Shown here: positions 1 to 7,424 of the stretch, in pieces
Numbering within the stretch: the first letter of the stretch is position 1
How the letters are laid out: each line of letters begins with the position of its first letter
NCBI GenBank assembly: GCA_023400235.1
Contig: JAEXFI010000034.1
Location: forward strand, 1 to 64,000
DNA length: 64,000 bases
Reading direction: 5' to 3'
Origin: Bacillota bacterium
GTDB taxonomy: Bacteria; Bacillota; Clostridia; Acetivibrionales; DSM-1351
Notes under the pieces: generated by a model
Seen by the model: the letters and a program-made list of their open reading frames with translations, nothing else
What the model was told of the DNA's origin: nothing
The model's database searches: none
Position numbers and translations under genes: made by a program

Positions 1-168
1 GCGAAAGCCACTGCGTGCCTTTCATTACTATTTGTGTACGCGCCATGCGCGTAGATGAGAGGTTAGCGTGAAAGATACATGTGGTAAGTCAGAGTGGATT
101 TCACGCAGCGAAAGCCACTGCGTGTCTTTCATTACTATTTGTGTACGCGCTATGCGCGTAGATGGGAG
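1..168. repeat. 61-bp direct repeat pair with hairpins, upstream of queH
   Basis: Positions 1-61 recur at 108-168 with only three mismatches; the first copy may continue left of the window. Each copy holds a 7-bp hairpin, TACGCGC/GCGCGTA (37-53 and 144-160), whose only difference between copies lies in the three-base loop (CAT versus TAT). A second hairpin, CACGCAG/CTGCGTG, sits at 102-108/118-124. The second copy runs up to the queH ribosome binding site. No tRNA or coding sequence is visible here. It looks like a tandem intergenic repeat of hairpin-forming units, possibly one of a dispersed family; function unknown. Confidence 0.75.
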
Positions 169-174
169 AATAAT

Positions 175-687
175 ATGAAGCTGCTATTGCACATGTGCTG
201 CGGGCCATGTTCAACATACCCCCTTCAGGAACTTAAGAAGGAGGACTTTTTTATCCAGGGCCTTTTCTATAACCCCAACATACATCCCATTGAAGAACAC
301 AAGAAAAGGAAGGAAAATGTGGAAAAGCTCAGCAGTATTGTAAACCTGCCTGTGATTTACAGCGAGGATTTCCGGCAGCAGGAATGGGAAGGCCTTGAGG
401 ATAAAGGGGCCTCCAGGTGCAGAGGGTGCTATGAGCTCAGAATGGAGGAAGCGGCACGCTATGCTGCTGAAAATGGTTTTGAGGCCTTCACTACCTCACT
501 TCTGGTAAGTCCCTACCAAAATCATGAGCTGATAAAGGAGCTTTGTGAGTCTTATGCTCAAAAGTACGGAATAGCTTTTATATACCGGGATTTCAGGCCG
601 GGCTTCAGACAGGGGCAGCAAATGGCAAAGGAAATGGGCCTGTACCGTCAGAAGTACTGCGGCTGTATTTTATCCGTAAATGGTTAA
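175..687 (+). CDS. queH: Epoxyqueuosine reductase QueH
   Basis: This 170-residue protein matches the QueH (DUF208) family, which reduces epoxyqueuosine to queuosine in tRNA, the last step of queuosine synthesis, in organisms that lack the cobalamin enzyme QueG. It opens with the hallmark CCGPC motif (Cys8, Cys9, Cys12), has a CRGC motif at Cys82/Cys85 and ends with a KYCGC motif. These cysteines serve an iron-sulfur cluster and a metal site in characterised members. The start is the ATG at 175, preceded by GGGAGA; an upstream in-frame ATG at 94 would add 27 residues read through the repeat and without family character. It appears to stand alone in its transcription unit. Confidence 0.93.
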   Translation: MKLLLHMCCGPCSTYPLQELKKEDFFIQGLFYNPNIHPIEEHKKRKENVEKLSSIVNLPVIYSEDFRQQEWEGLEDKGASRCRGCYELRMEEAARYAAENGFEAFTTSLLVSPYQNHELIKELCESYAQKYGIAFIYRDFRPGFRQGQQMAKEMGLYRQKYCGCILSVNG

Positions 688-819
688 TATTACAAAGTTT
701 ATACAAAATAGTTACATTTTTTTTAAAACTCCCGAAAAAAATGCCAGGTTTAGCCAAACAATAGTATAATTAATAATAGTAAAAATATTTGTATTACAAA
801 AGATCTGACGGGGTGACAA

Positions 820-2631
820 ATGATAAAAAAATCGGGCTTATTCAAATTTATTACTGGTATGATTTTATTCTGTGTTTTTCTTATTTCACAGAACGCAGTA
901 TTTGCAGCACAAAGCTTGACCTTGAACTATGACGGCAAGACAGTTAAATATTCTGATACTGCATACAAAATATCCATCAATGGCAAAGAGGTAAAAACCG
1001 ACCTTCCAGGCATCGTGTTAAATAAATCGGTGATGTTTCCGCTGAGAGCTGTTTTTGAAGGGCTTGGCGGCACGGTAATATGGAATGCAAAAACGCAGAT
1101 AATGGATATTACATATAAGGGAGTCAAATATCAGTTCCTCAATAACAGCTCCAATGCTAAAATAAACGGCAAGGCTGTAAAAATGTCAGCACCAGCCAAA
1201 AAGATAAACGAAAGGCTTATAGTGCCTGTGGATTTTCTTAAAAATATTAAGGGCCTATCGGTAGCTTCTGACACAAAGGCAAGTATCATACGGCTTTCAA
1301 CAGATTATATCGGTTCTGTGAAGGACATCAGCAGTACAAATGCGGGGGAAAAAACAGTGGTCACCCTGACAATGGATAATCATAAGGGTTACGTGTATTC
1401 CCGTCTCACCAATCCTAACAGGATTGTAGTTGATTTTAAAAACATCAAGGCGGTTCCCAGGGAGATACAGGCAGTATCAGACAGAATAAACGGTATAAGT
1501 GTATCAGTTGTAACTGAGTCATCCGTAAGAATTACCATAAGCCTTAATGAAATGGCCAATTTTACAGTGAGTGATATTCAGGACGGCTGTAAAATCACTA
1601 TTGAGAAGCCGGTAAATGTGAACCTCTCATATGAAAACAGCTTTGACAGGGTTTATTTTTCGCTTAAGGGTATCAAGCTGGCAGAAATAAAGGAAGCCAA
1701 CAATAAAAGCTATATTTCCGAGAAGTATAAGCATGAGTATGACCCGGAGAGTTTAAAATACACCATTACAATTGCTTCGCAGGCAGCGGTCAGTCTAAAG
1801 GACGACATATACCACATTAACGACGACAGGGTAAGCACGGTTGAGATATGCAGGGATGAGGCGACACAGGATACAAAGATTATCATCAATGCAAAGCAGG
1901 AGTTTGTATATCTCACATCATATAATGACAAGCGGCTGCAGAGTGAAATAAATCTGCTGACACCTGCAAAAGAGGATGAAATGCTTGTTGTTATTGATGC
2001 AGGACATGGTGGACAGGATTCCGGTGCAAATAACGGGAAAATATTGGAGAAGGATATAAACCTGGCTATTGCCCTCAAGCTGGAAGCACAGTTGAAGAAA
2101 AACAACGTGAAGACTTTCATGCTTCGTCAGGATGATACCTTCGTGGGGCTGTATGACAGGCCCTATATTGCCAATGCCTTGAAGGCTACCTTGTTCGTAA
2201 GCATACACAACAATGCTGTGGACAGCAGCAAGGTCAGCGGAACTGAGACGCTCTATTTTCCTGAGGCCAAGGGAGACCCCGCTTTTACCGGAGAGAAATT
2301 TGCAAAGCTGGTACAGGATTCCCTTATGAACAAGCTTAAGTCGGTAAACAGAAAAACGGTGGAAAGGCCGGGGCTGGTTGTACTGAAATATACGAAAATG
2401 CCTGCGATCCTTGCAGAAGTGGGTTTTGTAACCAATGCGGCAGAGGTGAAAAAGCTGATTGACCCTGAGTACCAGCAAATGACTTCTGATGCTTTGAATG
2501 AGGCCATATTAAAAGCACTTGATATTATAAAGGCAGAAAAGAAAGCAGTAAATAAATCTGAAGATGAAAAAAGCCCTGAGCCTGATACAAAGGACGAAGT
2601 ACCAGAAGGAGAGGCAGAGCAGCTTCAATAG
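820..2631 (+). CDS. N-acetylmuramoyl-L-alanine amidase (Amidase_3) with Cu-amine-oxidase-like and AMIN domains
   Basis: This secreted 603-residue cell-wall hydrolase is predicted to cleave the amide bond between N-acetylmuramic acid and L-alanine. A signal peptide covers about residues 1-29. A copper-amine-oxidase N-terminal-like domain follows (about 35-160), of the kind that clostridia use as a surface module. One or two AMIN-type beta-rich domains come next (about 165-370), then a zinc-dependent Amidase_3 domain (about 390-570). In the catalytic domain DAGHGG (His near residue 396), LEKD, SIHNN and AEVGF supply the expected zinc ligands and catalytic glutamate. The tail after 575 is acidic and low in complexity. 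It lies before gerM, rph and rdgB, an order also seen around cell-wall and germination genes in other spore formers. Confidence 0.92.
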   Translation: MIKKSGLFKFITGMILFCVFLISQNAVFAAQSLTLNYDGKTVKYSDTAYKISINGKEVKTDLPGIVLNKSVMFPLRAVFEGLGGTVIWNAKTQIMDITYKGVKYQFLNNSSNAKINGKAVKMSAPAKKINERLIVPVDFLKNIKGLSVASDTKASIIRLSTDYIGSVKDISSTNAGEKTVVTLTMDNHKGYVYSRLTNPNRIVVDFKNIKAVPREIQAVSDRINGISVSVVTESSVRITISLNEMANFTVSDIQDGCKITIEKPVNVNLSYENSFDRVYFSLKGIKLAEIKEANNKSYISEKYKHEYDPESLKYTITIASQAAVSLKDDIYHINDDRVSTVEICRDEATQDTKIIINAKQEFVYLTSYNDKRLQSEINLLTPAKEDEMLVVIDAGHGGQDSGANNGKILEKDINLAIALKLEAQLKKNNVKTFMLRQDDTFVGLYDRPYIANALKATLFVSIHNNAVDSSKVSGTETLYFPEAKGDPAFTGEKFAKLVQDSLMNKLKSVNRKTVERPGLVVLKYTKMPAILAEVGFVTNAAEVKKLIDPEYQQMTSDALNEAILKALDIIKAEKKAVNKSEDEKSPEPDTKDEVPEGEAEQLQ

Positions 2632-2767
2632 GAACTGCCTCCAGGCATAAGCCTTAAAAAGTTTGCAGGCCATAATTATCAAAGCTTACGGGAAATAATA
2701 AAAATATGAAATATAGTCTATAATTATTTTATGGAAATTTTTTCTAAAATAAGGAGGACTATTTTTT

Positions 2768-3943
2768 ATGAAAAGAATTTTGTGCCTGGTCTTGATAATC
2801 ACGCTTTTGACTACCGGCTGCTCTTTTATAGGACAGAAGAACGCAGACGATGATGAACCTATCATACCTGTAGCAGTTGACTCGGCTGGCGGCGGCAATG
2901 TGCTTTCGGATTCCACCTCGGCTGCCATTGACACAAACAGCAACAGTCAGACGGCAGGCAATTCTGCTGTTTCAGGCTCGGCCATCAGTACAGAAGCCGG
3001 GGATTTATACGGGAATAACCTGCCGGTGGACAATGGCACCGGAAAGGGAGTATCGTCAAATTCAAGCGACAAGGACAGTGTATTTGTAACCTTATACTAT
3101 AGAGATAAAACCGGAATTCTTATTCCTGTCACAAGAAAGGTGACAAAACAGGAGGGCATTGCAAAAGCTGCTGTGGGAGGACTGGTTGACGAGGCTGTAA
3201 CCAGGGAGCAGCTGGATTATTACGGGTTGTATCCAGTGTTGCCCAAGGGTACGAAGATTAAGGGAATGACCATTAAGAACGGCAGTGCGGTAATTGATTT
3301 TTCAAGGGAGTTTCAAAACCTTTCGGACAAGGCTGCCGAGCAATTGGCAGTGACCTCGGTGGTATACACTCTCACAGGCTTTAAGAACATAGCTGATGTA
3401 AGCATAAGAGTAGAGGGGAAACCCGCTGGTGTACTTGTAAACGGCACAGACCTGTCCGCAGTCAGAAACAGAGGGAATACCTTTATCAATTCAAAAGATA
3501 CTGAGTTAAAGGAAGGATATATAAAATGTGATCTGTATTATATGACCACAGGCAATGACCAGTACAATTATATTGTGCCGGTTTCAACACAGCTGGAGAA
3601 TACAGATGAAAGTCAACTGCCCGCAGTAATGTTTGCTGAATTGAGCAAGAAACCAAGTGAAAACAGTTTTTTCACCTCAGTTCCGGAGGGAACCAGGCTG
3701 TTGTCCTGTAATATGCAGGAGGATATGGCCGTGCTGGATTTCTCTTCCCAAATCACAAACTATGGCGGAAATGAAAAAGAGGATGGGCTGCTGAATCAGA
3801 TTTATTATACTATCAACCAGCTAAAGGGTATTGCAAAGGCTAAAATATTGGTTGACGGAAAAGCTGCCACTTTACCGGAGGGCTCTGAAATAGCTTTTGC
3901 CAAAAGTCTTCCAAATACCTATAATCAGGTTATGGATAAGTAG
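2768..3943 (+). CDS. gerM: GerM-like spore germination lipoprotein (two GerMN domains)
   Basis: A 391-residue lipoprotein: a short hydrophobic signal ends in the lipobox LTTGC, so Cys18 would be lipidated. A low-complexity Ser/Asn/Gly linker fills about residues 25-95. Two GerMN (sporulation and germination) domains follow, at about 105-225 and 250-375; each carries a variant of the pattern 'LPxGTKIKGM...AVIDFS'. GerM of Bacillus subtilis is needed for sporulation septum events and germination and sits just upstream of rph and ysnA, as here. An AAGGAGG site lies at 2751-2757, close to the ATG. The molecular activity of GerM is not firmly known. Confidence 0.9.
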   Translation: MKRILCLVLIITLLTTGCSFIGQKNADDDEPIIPVAVDSAGGGNVLSDSTSAAIDTNSNSQTAGNSAVSGSAISTEAGDLYGNNLPVDNGTGKGVSSNSSDKDSVFVTLYYRDKTGILIPVTRKVTKQEGIAKAAVGGLVDEAVTREQLDYYGLYPVLPKGTKIKGMTIKNGSAVIDFSREFQNLSDKAAEQLAVTSVVYTLTGFKNIADVSIRVEGKPAGVLVNGTDLSAVRNRGNTFINSKDTELKEGYIKCDLYYMTTGNDQYNYIVPVSTQLENTDESQLPAVMFAELSKKPSENSFFTSVPEGTRLLSCNMQEDMAVLDFSSQITNYGGNEKEDGLLNQIYYTINQLKGIAKAKILVDGKAATLPEGSEIAFAKSLPNTYNQVMDK

Positions 3944-4099
3944 TTTGCATTTTAGTTACAATATACAAAACAGATAAGTTTTTAGCTTTTTATTTATCTA
4001 AATACGCTGATGATTTTTGCAGAATTTTAAGTTATCATTAAGTCGATTACAATCTTATTCAGGTAGTAATCGACTTTCGGAGTTTATGATGGAGGTATT

Positions 4100-4816
4100 A
4101 TGTTGAGGCAGGACGGTAGGACCCATTCGCAGCTAAGGCCTGTTAAGATAACAAGAAACTATATAAAGCATGCAGAAGGTTCGGTGCTTATTGAAGTTGG
4201 AGATACAAAGGTAATATGTACTGCATCGGTTGAGGAAAGGACCCCTCCATTTAAAAAGGATTCGGGAGAGGGCTGGATAACCGCAGAATATTCCATGCTT
4301 CCGAGAGCCACAGGAGTCAGAAACCAAAGGGATATATCCAAGCTGAAGCTTAACGGCAGGACTCAGGAGATTCAAAGGCTTATAGGCCGTTCATTGAGGA
4401 CTATGGTAGATTTGAAGCTGCTTGGAGAAAGAACCATAACTATTGATTGTGATGTTATACAGGCGGACGGGGGCACAAGGACCGCATCTATTACAGGAGG
4501 CTATGTGGCTCTGGTGGATGCATGCCGGAAGCTGATGAATAGCGGCTGTATATCAAAAATGCCTGTAACAGGTTTTGTTGCCGCAACCAGTGTGGGTGTG
4601 TCCCAGGGACAGGAACTTCTGGACCTTTGCTATACAGAGGACAGCTCCGCAGAGGTGGACATGAATGTAGTCATGTCGGACAAGGCTGAATTTATTGAGC
4701 TTCAGGCTACTGGCGAAAAAAGCTGCTTTGGCAAAAGTCAGCTTGACCTGTTGCTTATTCTGGCTCAGAAGGGTATAGAGCAGCTTATTCAAATACAAAA
4801 AAAGGCACTGGAGTAA
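4100..4816 (+). CDS. rph: Ribonuclease PH
   Basis: This 238-residue protein is a full-length RNase PH, the phosphate-dependent 3'-5' exoribonuclease that trims tRNA precursor 3' ends. Visible hallmarks are the N-terminal MLRQDGR start, a VEERTPPF stretch, [14 protein letters not shown], and the [18 protein letters not shown] segment that builds the phosphate and RNA site. GGAGG at 4091-4095 fixes the ATG at 4100. It is followed after three bases by rdgB, so the two are almost certainly co-transcribed and translationally coupled. The pairing with gerM upstream and rdgB and a phosphoesterase downstream repeats the Bacillus gerM-rph-ysnA-ysnB order. Confidence 0.97.
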   Translation: MLRQDGRTHSQLRPVKITRNYIKHAEGSVLIEVGDTKVICTASVEERTPPFKKDSGEGWITAEYSMLPRATGVRNQRDISKLKLNGRTQEIQRLIGRSLRTMVDLKLLGERTITIDCDVIQADGGTRTASITGGYVALVDACRKLMNSGCISKMPVTGFVAATSVGVSQGQELLDLCYTEDSSAEVDMNVVMSDKAEFIELQATGEKSCFGKSQLDLLLILAQKGIEQLIQIQKKALE

Positions 4817-4819
4817 AAG

Positions 4820-5413
4820 ATGTTGAAGCTGGTTGTTGCAACTAAAAACAAAGGTAAGATTTCAGAAATAAAAAAGGTTTTACAGGAAATGCCATTTGAA
4901 GTATTATCCATGGGTGACATAGGCATTACGGCAGATGTCGTGGAGGACGGAAAGACCTTTGAAGAGAACTCCCTTAAAAAAGCCGTGGAGATATGCAATA
5001 TATGCAAGTCCATTGTAATTGCAGATGATTCGGGCATTGAGGTTGATTATCTCAATGGTGCGCCAGGTATATATTCAGCAAGATTTGGCGGACCAGAGGC
5101 AACAGATCAGGATAGAAACACAAAGCTGCTTCATATGCTTGAAGCGGTTCCTTATGAAAAGCGGACGGCCAGATTTGTTTGTGCAATAGCTGTGGCCTTT
5201 CCAGACGGAAGGTCGTTTGTCGTAAAGGATACCTGCGAGGGTTTTGTAGATTTTAAGTGCAAGGGTGAAAACGGCTTTGGCTATGATTCACTTTTTTACG
5301 TTGCAGAATATGCAAAGACTATGGCTGAGTTAAGCATGGACATAAAAAATAAAATAAGCCATCGTGCTAAAGCCCTGGAGAAAATGGCAGTTGCTATTAA
5401 GGACTACCTGTGA
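4820..5413 (+). CDS. rdgB: XTP/dITP diphosphatase (RdgB/HAM1, non-canonical purine NTPase)
   Basis: This 197-residue Ham1-family enzyme hydrolyses non-canonical purine nucleotides such as XTP and dITP to the monophosphates, which keeps them out of DNA and RNA. The N-terminal ATKNKGKISEI loop, the DDSGIEVDYLNGAPGIYSAR substrate and metal region, GFGYDSLFY and the C-terminal SHRAKAL are all present, and the length is normal. Only three bases separate it from rph. No own Shine-Dalgarno of good quality is visible, which fits translational coupling to rph. Confidence 0.96.
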   Translation: MLKLVVATKNKGKISEIKKVLQEMPFEVLSMGDIGITADVVEDGKTFEENSLKKAVEICNICKSIVIADDSGIEVDYLNGAPGIYSARFGGPEATDQDRNTKLLHMLEAVPYEKRTARFVCAIAVAFPDGRSFVVKDTCEGFVDFKCKGENGFGYDSLFYVAEYAKTMAELSMDIKNKISHRAKALEKMAVAIKDYL

Positions 5414-5564
5414 TGTTATAGCTTCCTTTATAGCTTTTTTCTGTTTATATATTGCTTCTTTATAGTTTATTTGCAGTTGATTTATTTTTAATTTATACGC
5501 AGTTTATATTTTACAAATTTGTAGTTAATTTATTGTATTATTGACTCTATGGGGGAAGGACATA

Positions 5565-6044
5565 ATGAAAGTGTTGGTAATGAGTGATACTCATGGCTAC
5601 ATATTCAACGCCAAGGAGGCCCTGGACAGGCATCCTGAGGTTGAAATGGTTTTGCATCTCGGAGACTATTGCAGAGATGCGGTACAATTGAGCCAGTTGT
5701 ATCCAAATGTTAAATTTGAATATGTTTATGGTAACTGCGACATTGGAGTAGGTACTATCAGCGCCGAAAGAACTATTGAAATCGAGGGCATTACGGTTTT
5801 TATGACCCATGGGCACAAGTACAGTGTCAAGTGGGATTATAACCGCATTGTGTCAAAGGCACACGCAGAAAATGCGTCTGTTGTTCTGTTCGGGCACACC
5901 CATGTGGCTGTTATTGACAAGGTTGATAACAAGCTGGTTGTGAATCCCGGAAGCATGAGCGAATCCAGAAGCAATAAATCCGAATCCTATGTGATAATGG
6001 AGGTTGCTGGCGGGAAGGTAAATGCAGATATTTATTATGTATGA
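5565..6044 (+). CDS. YfcE/MJ0936-family metallophosphoesterase
   Basis: A 159-residue calcineurin-type phosphodiesterase. Metal-binding motifs are SDTHGY near the N-terminus, HLGDYCRD, YGNCD, THGHKYS and FGHTH, in the standard order. The closest named relatives are YfcE/YsnB, which hydrolyse phosphodiesters in vitro; the physiological substrate is unknown. The start is the ATG at 5565 after GGGGGAAGGA (5551-5560); a TTG at 5541 in frame lies upstream of that ribosome site and is unlikely. It follows rdgB after 151 bases, as ysnB follows ysnA in Bacillus. Confidence 0.92.
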   Translation: MKVLVMSDTHGYIFNAKEALDRHPEVEMVLHLGDYCRDAVQLSQLYPNVKFEYVYGNCDIGVGTISAERTIEIEGITVFMTHGHKYSVKWDYNRIVSKAHAENASVVLFGHTHVAVIDKVDNKLVVNPGSMSESRSNKSESYVIMEVAGGKVNADIYYV

Positions 6045-6171
6045 TTGCTTAACCAATAAAGCTGTATCCAGAATTGCTTGTGCATAAACACCTTGAAAAC
6101 CGGTTATTACCAGCGGGTGAGGATGTTTATGTTAATTTAAATAAATTCAATAAAAAATATGTTTATTTGTG

Positions 6172-6200
6172 TTGACAAACTAAAATGTACCCTGTATAAT
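6172..6200 (+). promoter_or_regulatory. Consensus sigma-A promoter of the tRNA pair
   Basis: TTGACA (6172-6177) and TATAAT (6195-6200) are both perfect, with a 17-base spacer. The first base of tRNA-Gly is at 6253, about 45 bases after the predicted start, which fits a stable-RNA promoter. Confidence 0.9.
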
Positions 6201-6252
6201 ATCAAGAGTCGGCTGGCGATAACACTTGCAAAGGCTGATTTACAGGGTGTAT

Positions 6253-6326
6253 GCGGGTGTAGTTCAATGGTAGAACATCAGCCTTCCAAGCTGATTGCGT
6301 GGGTCCGATTCCCATCACCCGCTCCA
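6253..6326 (+). tRNA. tRNA-Gly (anticodon TCC)
   Basis: The acceptor stem GCGGGTG (6253-6259) pairs with CACCCGC (6316-6322), followed by discriminator T and an encoded CCA. The anticodon loop reads CTTCCAA, giving UCC. The T-arm is GGGTCCGATTCCC, the segment that is copied in inverted form in the element directly downstream. Confidence 0.97.
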
Positions 6327-6381
6327 TAAAATTCAAAGGTTTGATTAACAAGTTTCTTTTAGAAATAGAAGCGAAGGAATC
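6307..6381 (+). repeat. First copy of a 75-bp repeat: tRNA-Gly 3' end plus flank
   Basis: The last 20 bases of tRNA-Gly and the following roughly 55 bases (flank with AATTCAAAGGTTTG and AGAAGCGAAGGAATC) recur at 6517-6592. The two copies bracket a 135-base core. The flank contains a short TTTCT/AGAAA hairpin in both copies. Confidence 0.85.
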
Positions 6382-6516
6382 GGACCCGAGAGGGCTTGAG
6401 CGGCAGACGCAGTCTGTACAAAAGGGTCTGAATGACCGTTTTGTAGCGAAAGTAGGAGTCCGGTACCATGAGCAAAGTGAATGGTGGACGACGTGGCTAG
6501 CACGCGCAGCGGGCGT
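6376..6516 (+). ncRNA. Candidate structured RNA core next to tRNA-Gly, with inverted T-arm at its start
   Basis: The core begins with GGAATCGGACCC (6376-6387), the exact reverse complement of the T-arm of the adjacent tRNA-Gly (6301-6312). Two hairpins follow: CAGAC/GTCTG, then ACAAAAGGGTC/GACCGTTTTGT with one mismatch. After them come GTAGGAGTCCGG and GGTGGACGACGT...TAGCACGCG. The same order of elements, with different hairpin sequences but kept pairing, occurs in the two cores behind tRNA-Arg, which argues for a conserved RNA fold. No open reading frame is credible. A guide-plus-scaffold RNA of the HEARO/omega-RNA kind is one hypothesis, untested here. Confidence 0.5.
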
Positions 6517-6592
6517 GATTCCTATCACCCGCTCCAAAGAAATTCAAAGGTTTGGTTAACAAGTTTCTATTGGAAGTAGAAGCGAAGGAATC
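6517..6592 (+). repeat. Second copy: truncated tRNA-Gly 3' end plus flank
   Basis: Positions 6517-6536 match tRNA-Gly 6307-6326 in 19 of 20 bases including the CCA, and 6537-6592 match the downstream flank 6327-6381 with a handful of changes. No acceptor 5' half, D-arm or anticodon arm precedes it, so it is not a second tRNA gene. It has the form of an attachment-site-like direct repeat. Confidence 0.85.
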
Positions 6593-6612
6593 AAGCCACT
6601 ACAATTTAATAT

Positions 6613-6689
6613 GTGCCCATAGCTCAGCTGGATAGAGCAACGGCCTTCTAAGCCGTAGGTCTTGGGTTCGAATCCCCATGGGCACGCCA
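6613..6689 (+). tRNA. tRNA-Arg (anticodon TCT)
   Basis: The acceptor stem GTGCCCA (6613-6619) pairs with TGGGCAC, followed by discriminator G and an encoded CCA ending at 6689. The anticodon loop CTTCTAA reads UCU. The T-arm GGGTTCGAATCCC (6664-6676) is copied in inverted form at 6735-6747 and 7144-7155. It is probably transcribed with tRNA-Gly from the promoter at 6172. Confidence 0.97.
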
Positions 6690-6692
6690 GAC

Positions 6693-6724
6693 AAAAGCAT
6701 TTGCGATAAGCAAGTGCTTTTTTG
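6693..6724 (+). terminator. Rho-independent terminator after tRNA-Arg
   Basis: AAAAGCATTTGC (6693-6704) pairs with GCAAGTGCTTTT (6710-6721), 12 base pairs with one G-T wobble, running into a T tract. Confidence 0.8.
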
Positions 6725-6734
6725 CTTCTGTTTT

Positions 6735-6991
6735 GGGATTCGAACCCGGGAGGGCTCGGGGCGGCGTGCTGGGAGCACGCAAAAAAGTGCTAAATGCACT
6801 TTTTTAGCATCGAGTAGGAGCCCGGCACCACGTCGCAGCAGATTACGCTGCACTTAAAATCCACTAATTATACAACCCGTGGATTTTAAGTACTGCTACA
6901 TCGCTCCTCCTTTTCCCCACAAGTAAGGGACTTGCGGGGGCCCCTGATTTATGAGCGGTGGGCGACGTCATTAGCATGCGTATGCATGCGA
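6735..6991 (+). ncRNA. Candidate structured RNA core, copy 1 behind tRNA-Arg
   Basis: It starts with GGGATTCGAACCC (6735-6747), the perfect reverse complement of the tRNA-Arg T-arm. The fold visible by eye has GCGTGCT/AGCACGC, AAAAAAGTGC/GCACTTTTTT, GTAGGAGCCCGG (pairing with the 5' CCGGG or GGGCTC), GCAGC/GCTGC, ACTTAAAATCCAC/GTGGATTTTAAGT and CCCCaCAAGT/ACTTGcGGGG, ending with GGTGGGCGACGT...TAGCATGCG. Compared with the tRNA-Gly core it carries an extra insertion of roughly 110 bases between the GTAGGAG block and the GGTGG block. Minus-strand reading frames across it are artefacts of the repeat. Function unknown. Confidence 0.55.
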
Positions 6992-7011
6992 GAATCCCCA
7001 TGGGCACGCCA
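6992..7011 (+). repeat. 20-bp copy of the tRNA-Arg 3' end (first remnant)
   Basis: GAATCCCCATGGGCACGCCA is identical to 6670-6689, the T-arm 3' half, acceptor 3' strand and CCA of tRNA-Arg. It closes the first core and is followed by its own terminator hairpin. Confidence 0.9.
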
Positions 7012-7016
7012 TAAGG

Positions 7017-7051
7017 CGCTTGTGTTTTCTGCGGAAAACACAAGCGTTTTT
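7017..7051 (+). terminator. Terminator hairpin after the first tRNA-Arg remnant
   Basis: CGCTTGTGTTTTC (7017-7029) pairs perfectly with GAAAACACAAGCG (7034-7046), followed by TTTTT. The matching hairpin at 7425 carries a compensatory T-A to C-G change, so pairing is maintained. Beyond it, 7074-7128 holds two mutually exclusive hairpins that share TAAG at 7099-7102 (CTTACGGG/CCCGTAAG and TAAGCCCC/GGGGCTTA). Confidence 0.75.
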
Positions 7052-7143
7052 GTTTTTTAAAAACGCGAAGCGCCTTACGGGCGAGACCAGTCTCCCCGTA
7101 AGCCCCACTGGCCTCCCGGCGGGGCTTAGAACCAAAATAAGGT

Positions 7144-7399
7144 GGATTCGAACCCGGGAGGGCTCGGGGCGAGCGTGCTGGGAGCACGCAAAAAAGTGCT
7201 AAATGCACTTTTTTAGCATCGAGTAGGAGCCCGGCACCACGTCGCAGCAGATTACGCTGCACTTAAAATCCATTAATTATACAACTCTGGATTTTAAGTA
7301 CCGCTACATCGCTCCTCCTTTTCCCCACAAGTAAGTGACTTGCGGGGGCCCCTGATTTATGAGCGGTGGGCGACGTCATTAGCATGCGTAAGCATGCGG
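7144..7399 (+). ncRNA. Candidate structured RNA core, copy 2 behind tRNA-Arg
   Basis: A near-identical second copy of the 6736-6991 core, also 256 bases, opening with GGATTCGAACCC (12 bases complementary to the tRNA-Arg T-arm). Differences from copy 1 are few. Within the long AT-rich hairpin they alter the apical end (CCAC...GTGG versus CCAT...CTGG) while most of the stem stays paired. It is bounded by the same motifs and a further tRNA 3' remnant, so the pair forms a tandem array. Confidence 0.55.
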
Positions 7400-7419
7400 G
7401 AATCCCCATGGGCACGCCA
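7400..7419 (+). repeat. 20-bp copy of the tRNA-Arg 3' end (second remnant)
   Basis: Identical to 6670-6689 and 6992-7011. With the functional tRNA this makes three direct copies at 6670, 6992 and 7400, each followed by a terminator hairpin. Confidence 0.9.
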
Positions 7420-7424
7420 TAAGG

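Noticed and set aside
6517..6536. Additional tRNA-Gly gene at the repeat
   Set aside because: Only the T-arm 3' half, acceptor 3' strand and CCA are present; D-arm and anticodon arm are missing.
6599..7262. Two minus-strand reading frames with identical N-termini (ending at 6599 and 6864) across the tRNA-Arg array
   Set aside because: They arise because the 256-base core is duplicated; they run through tRNA and hairpin sequence, lack ribosome sites and have no protein-like composition.
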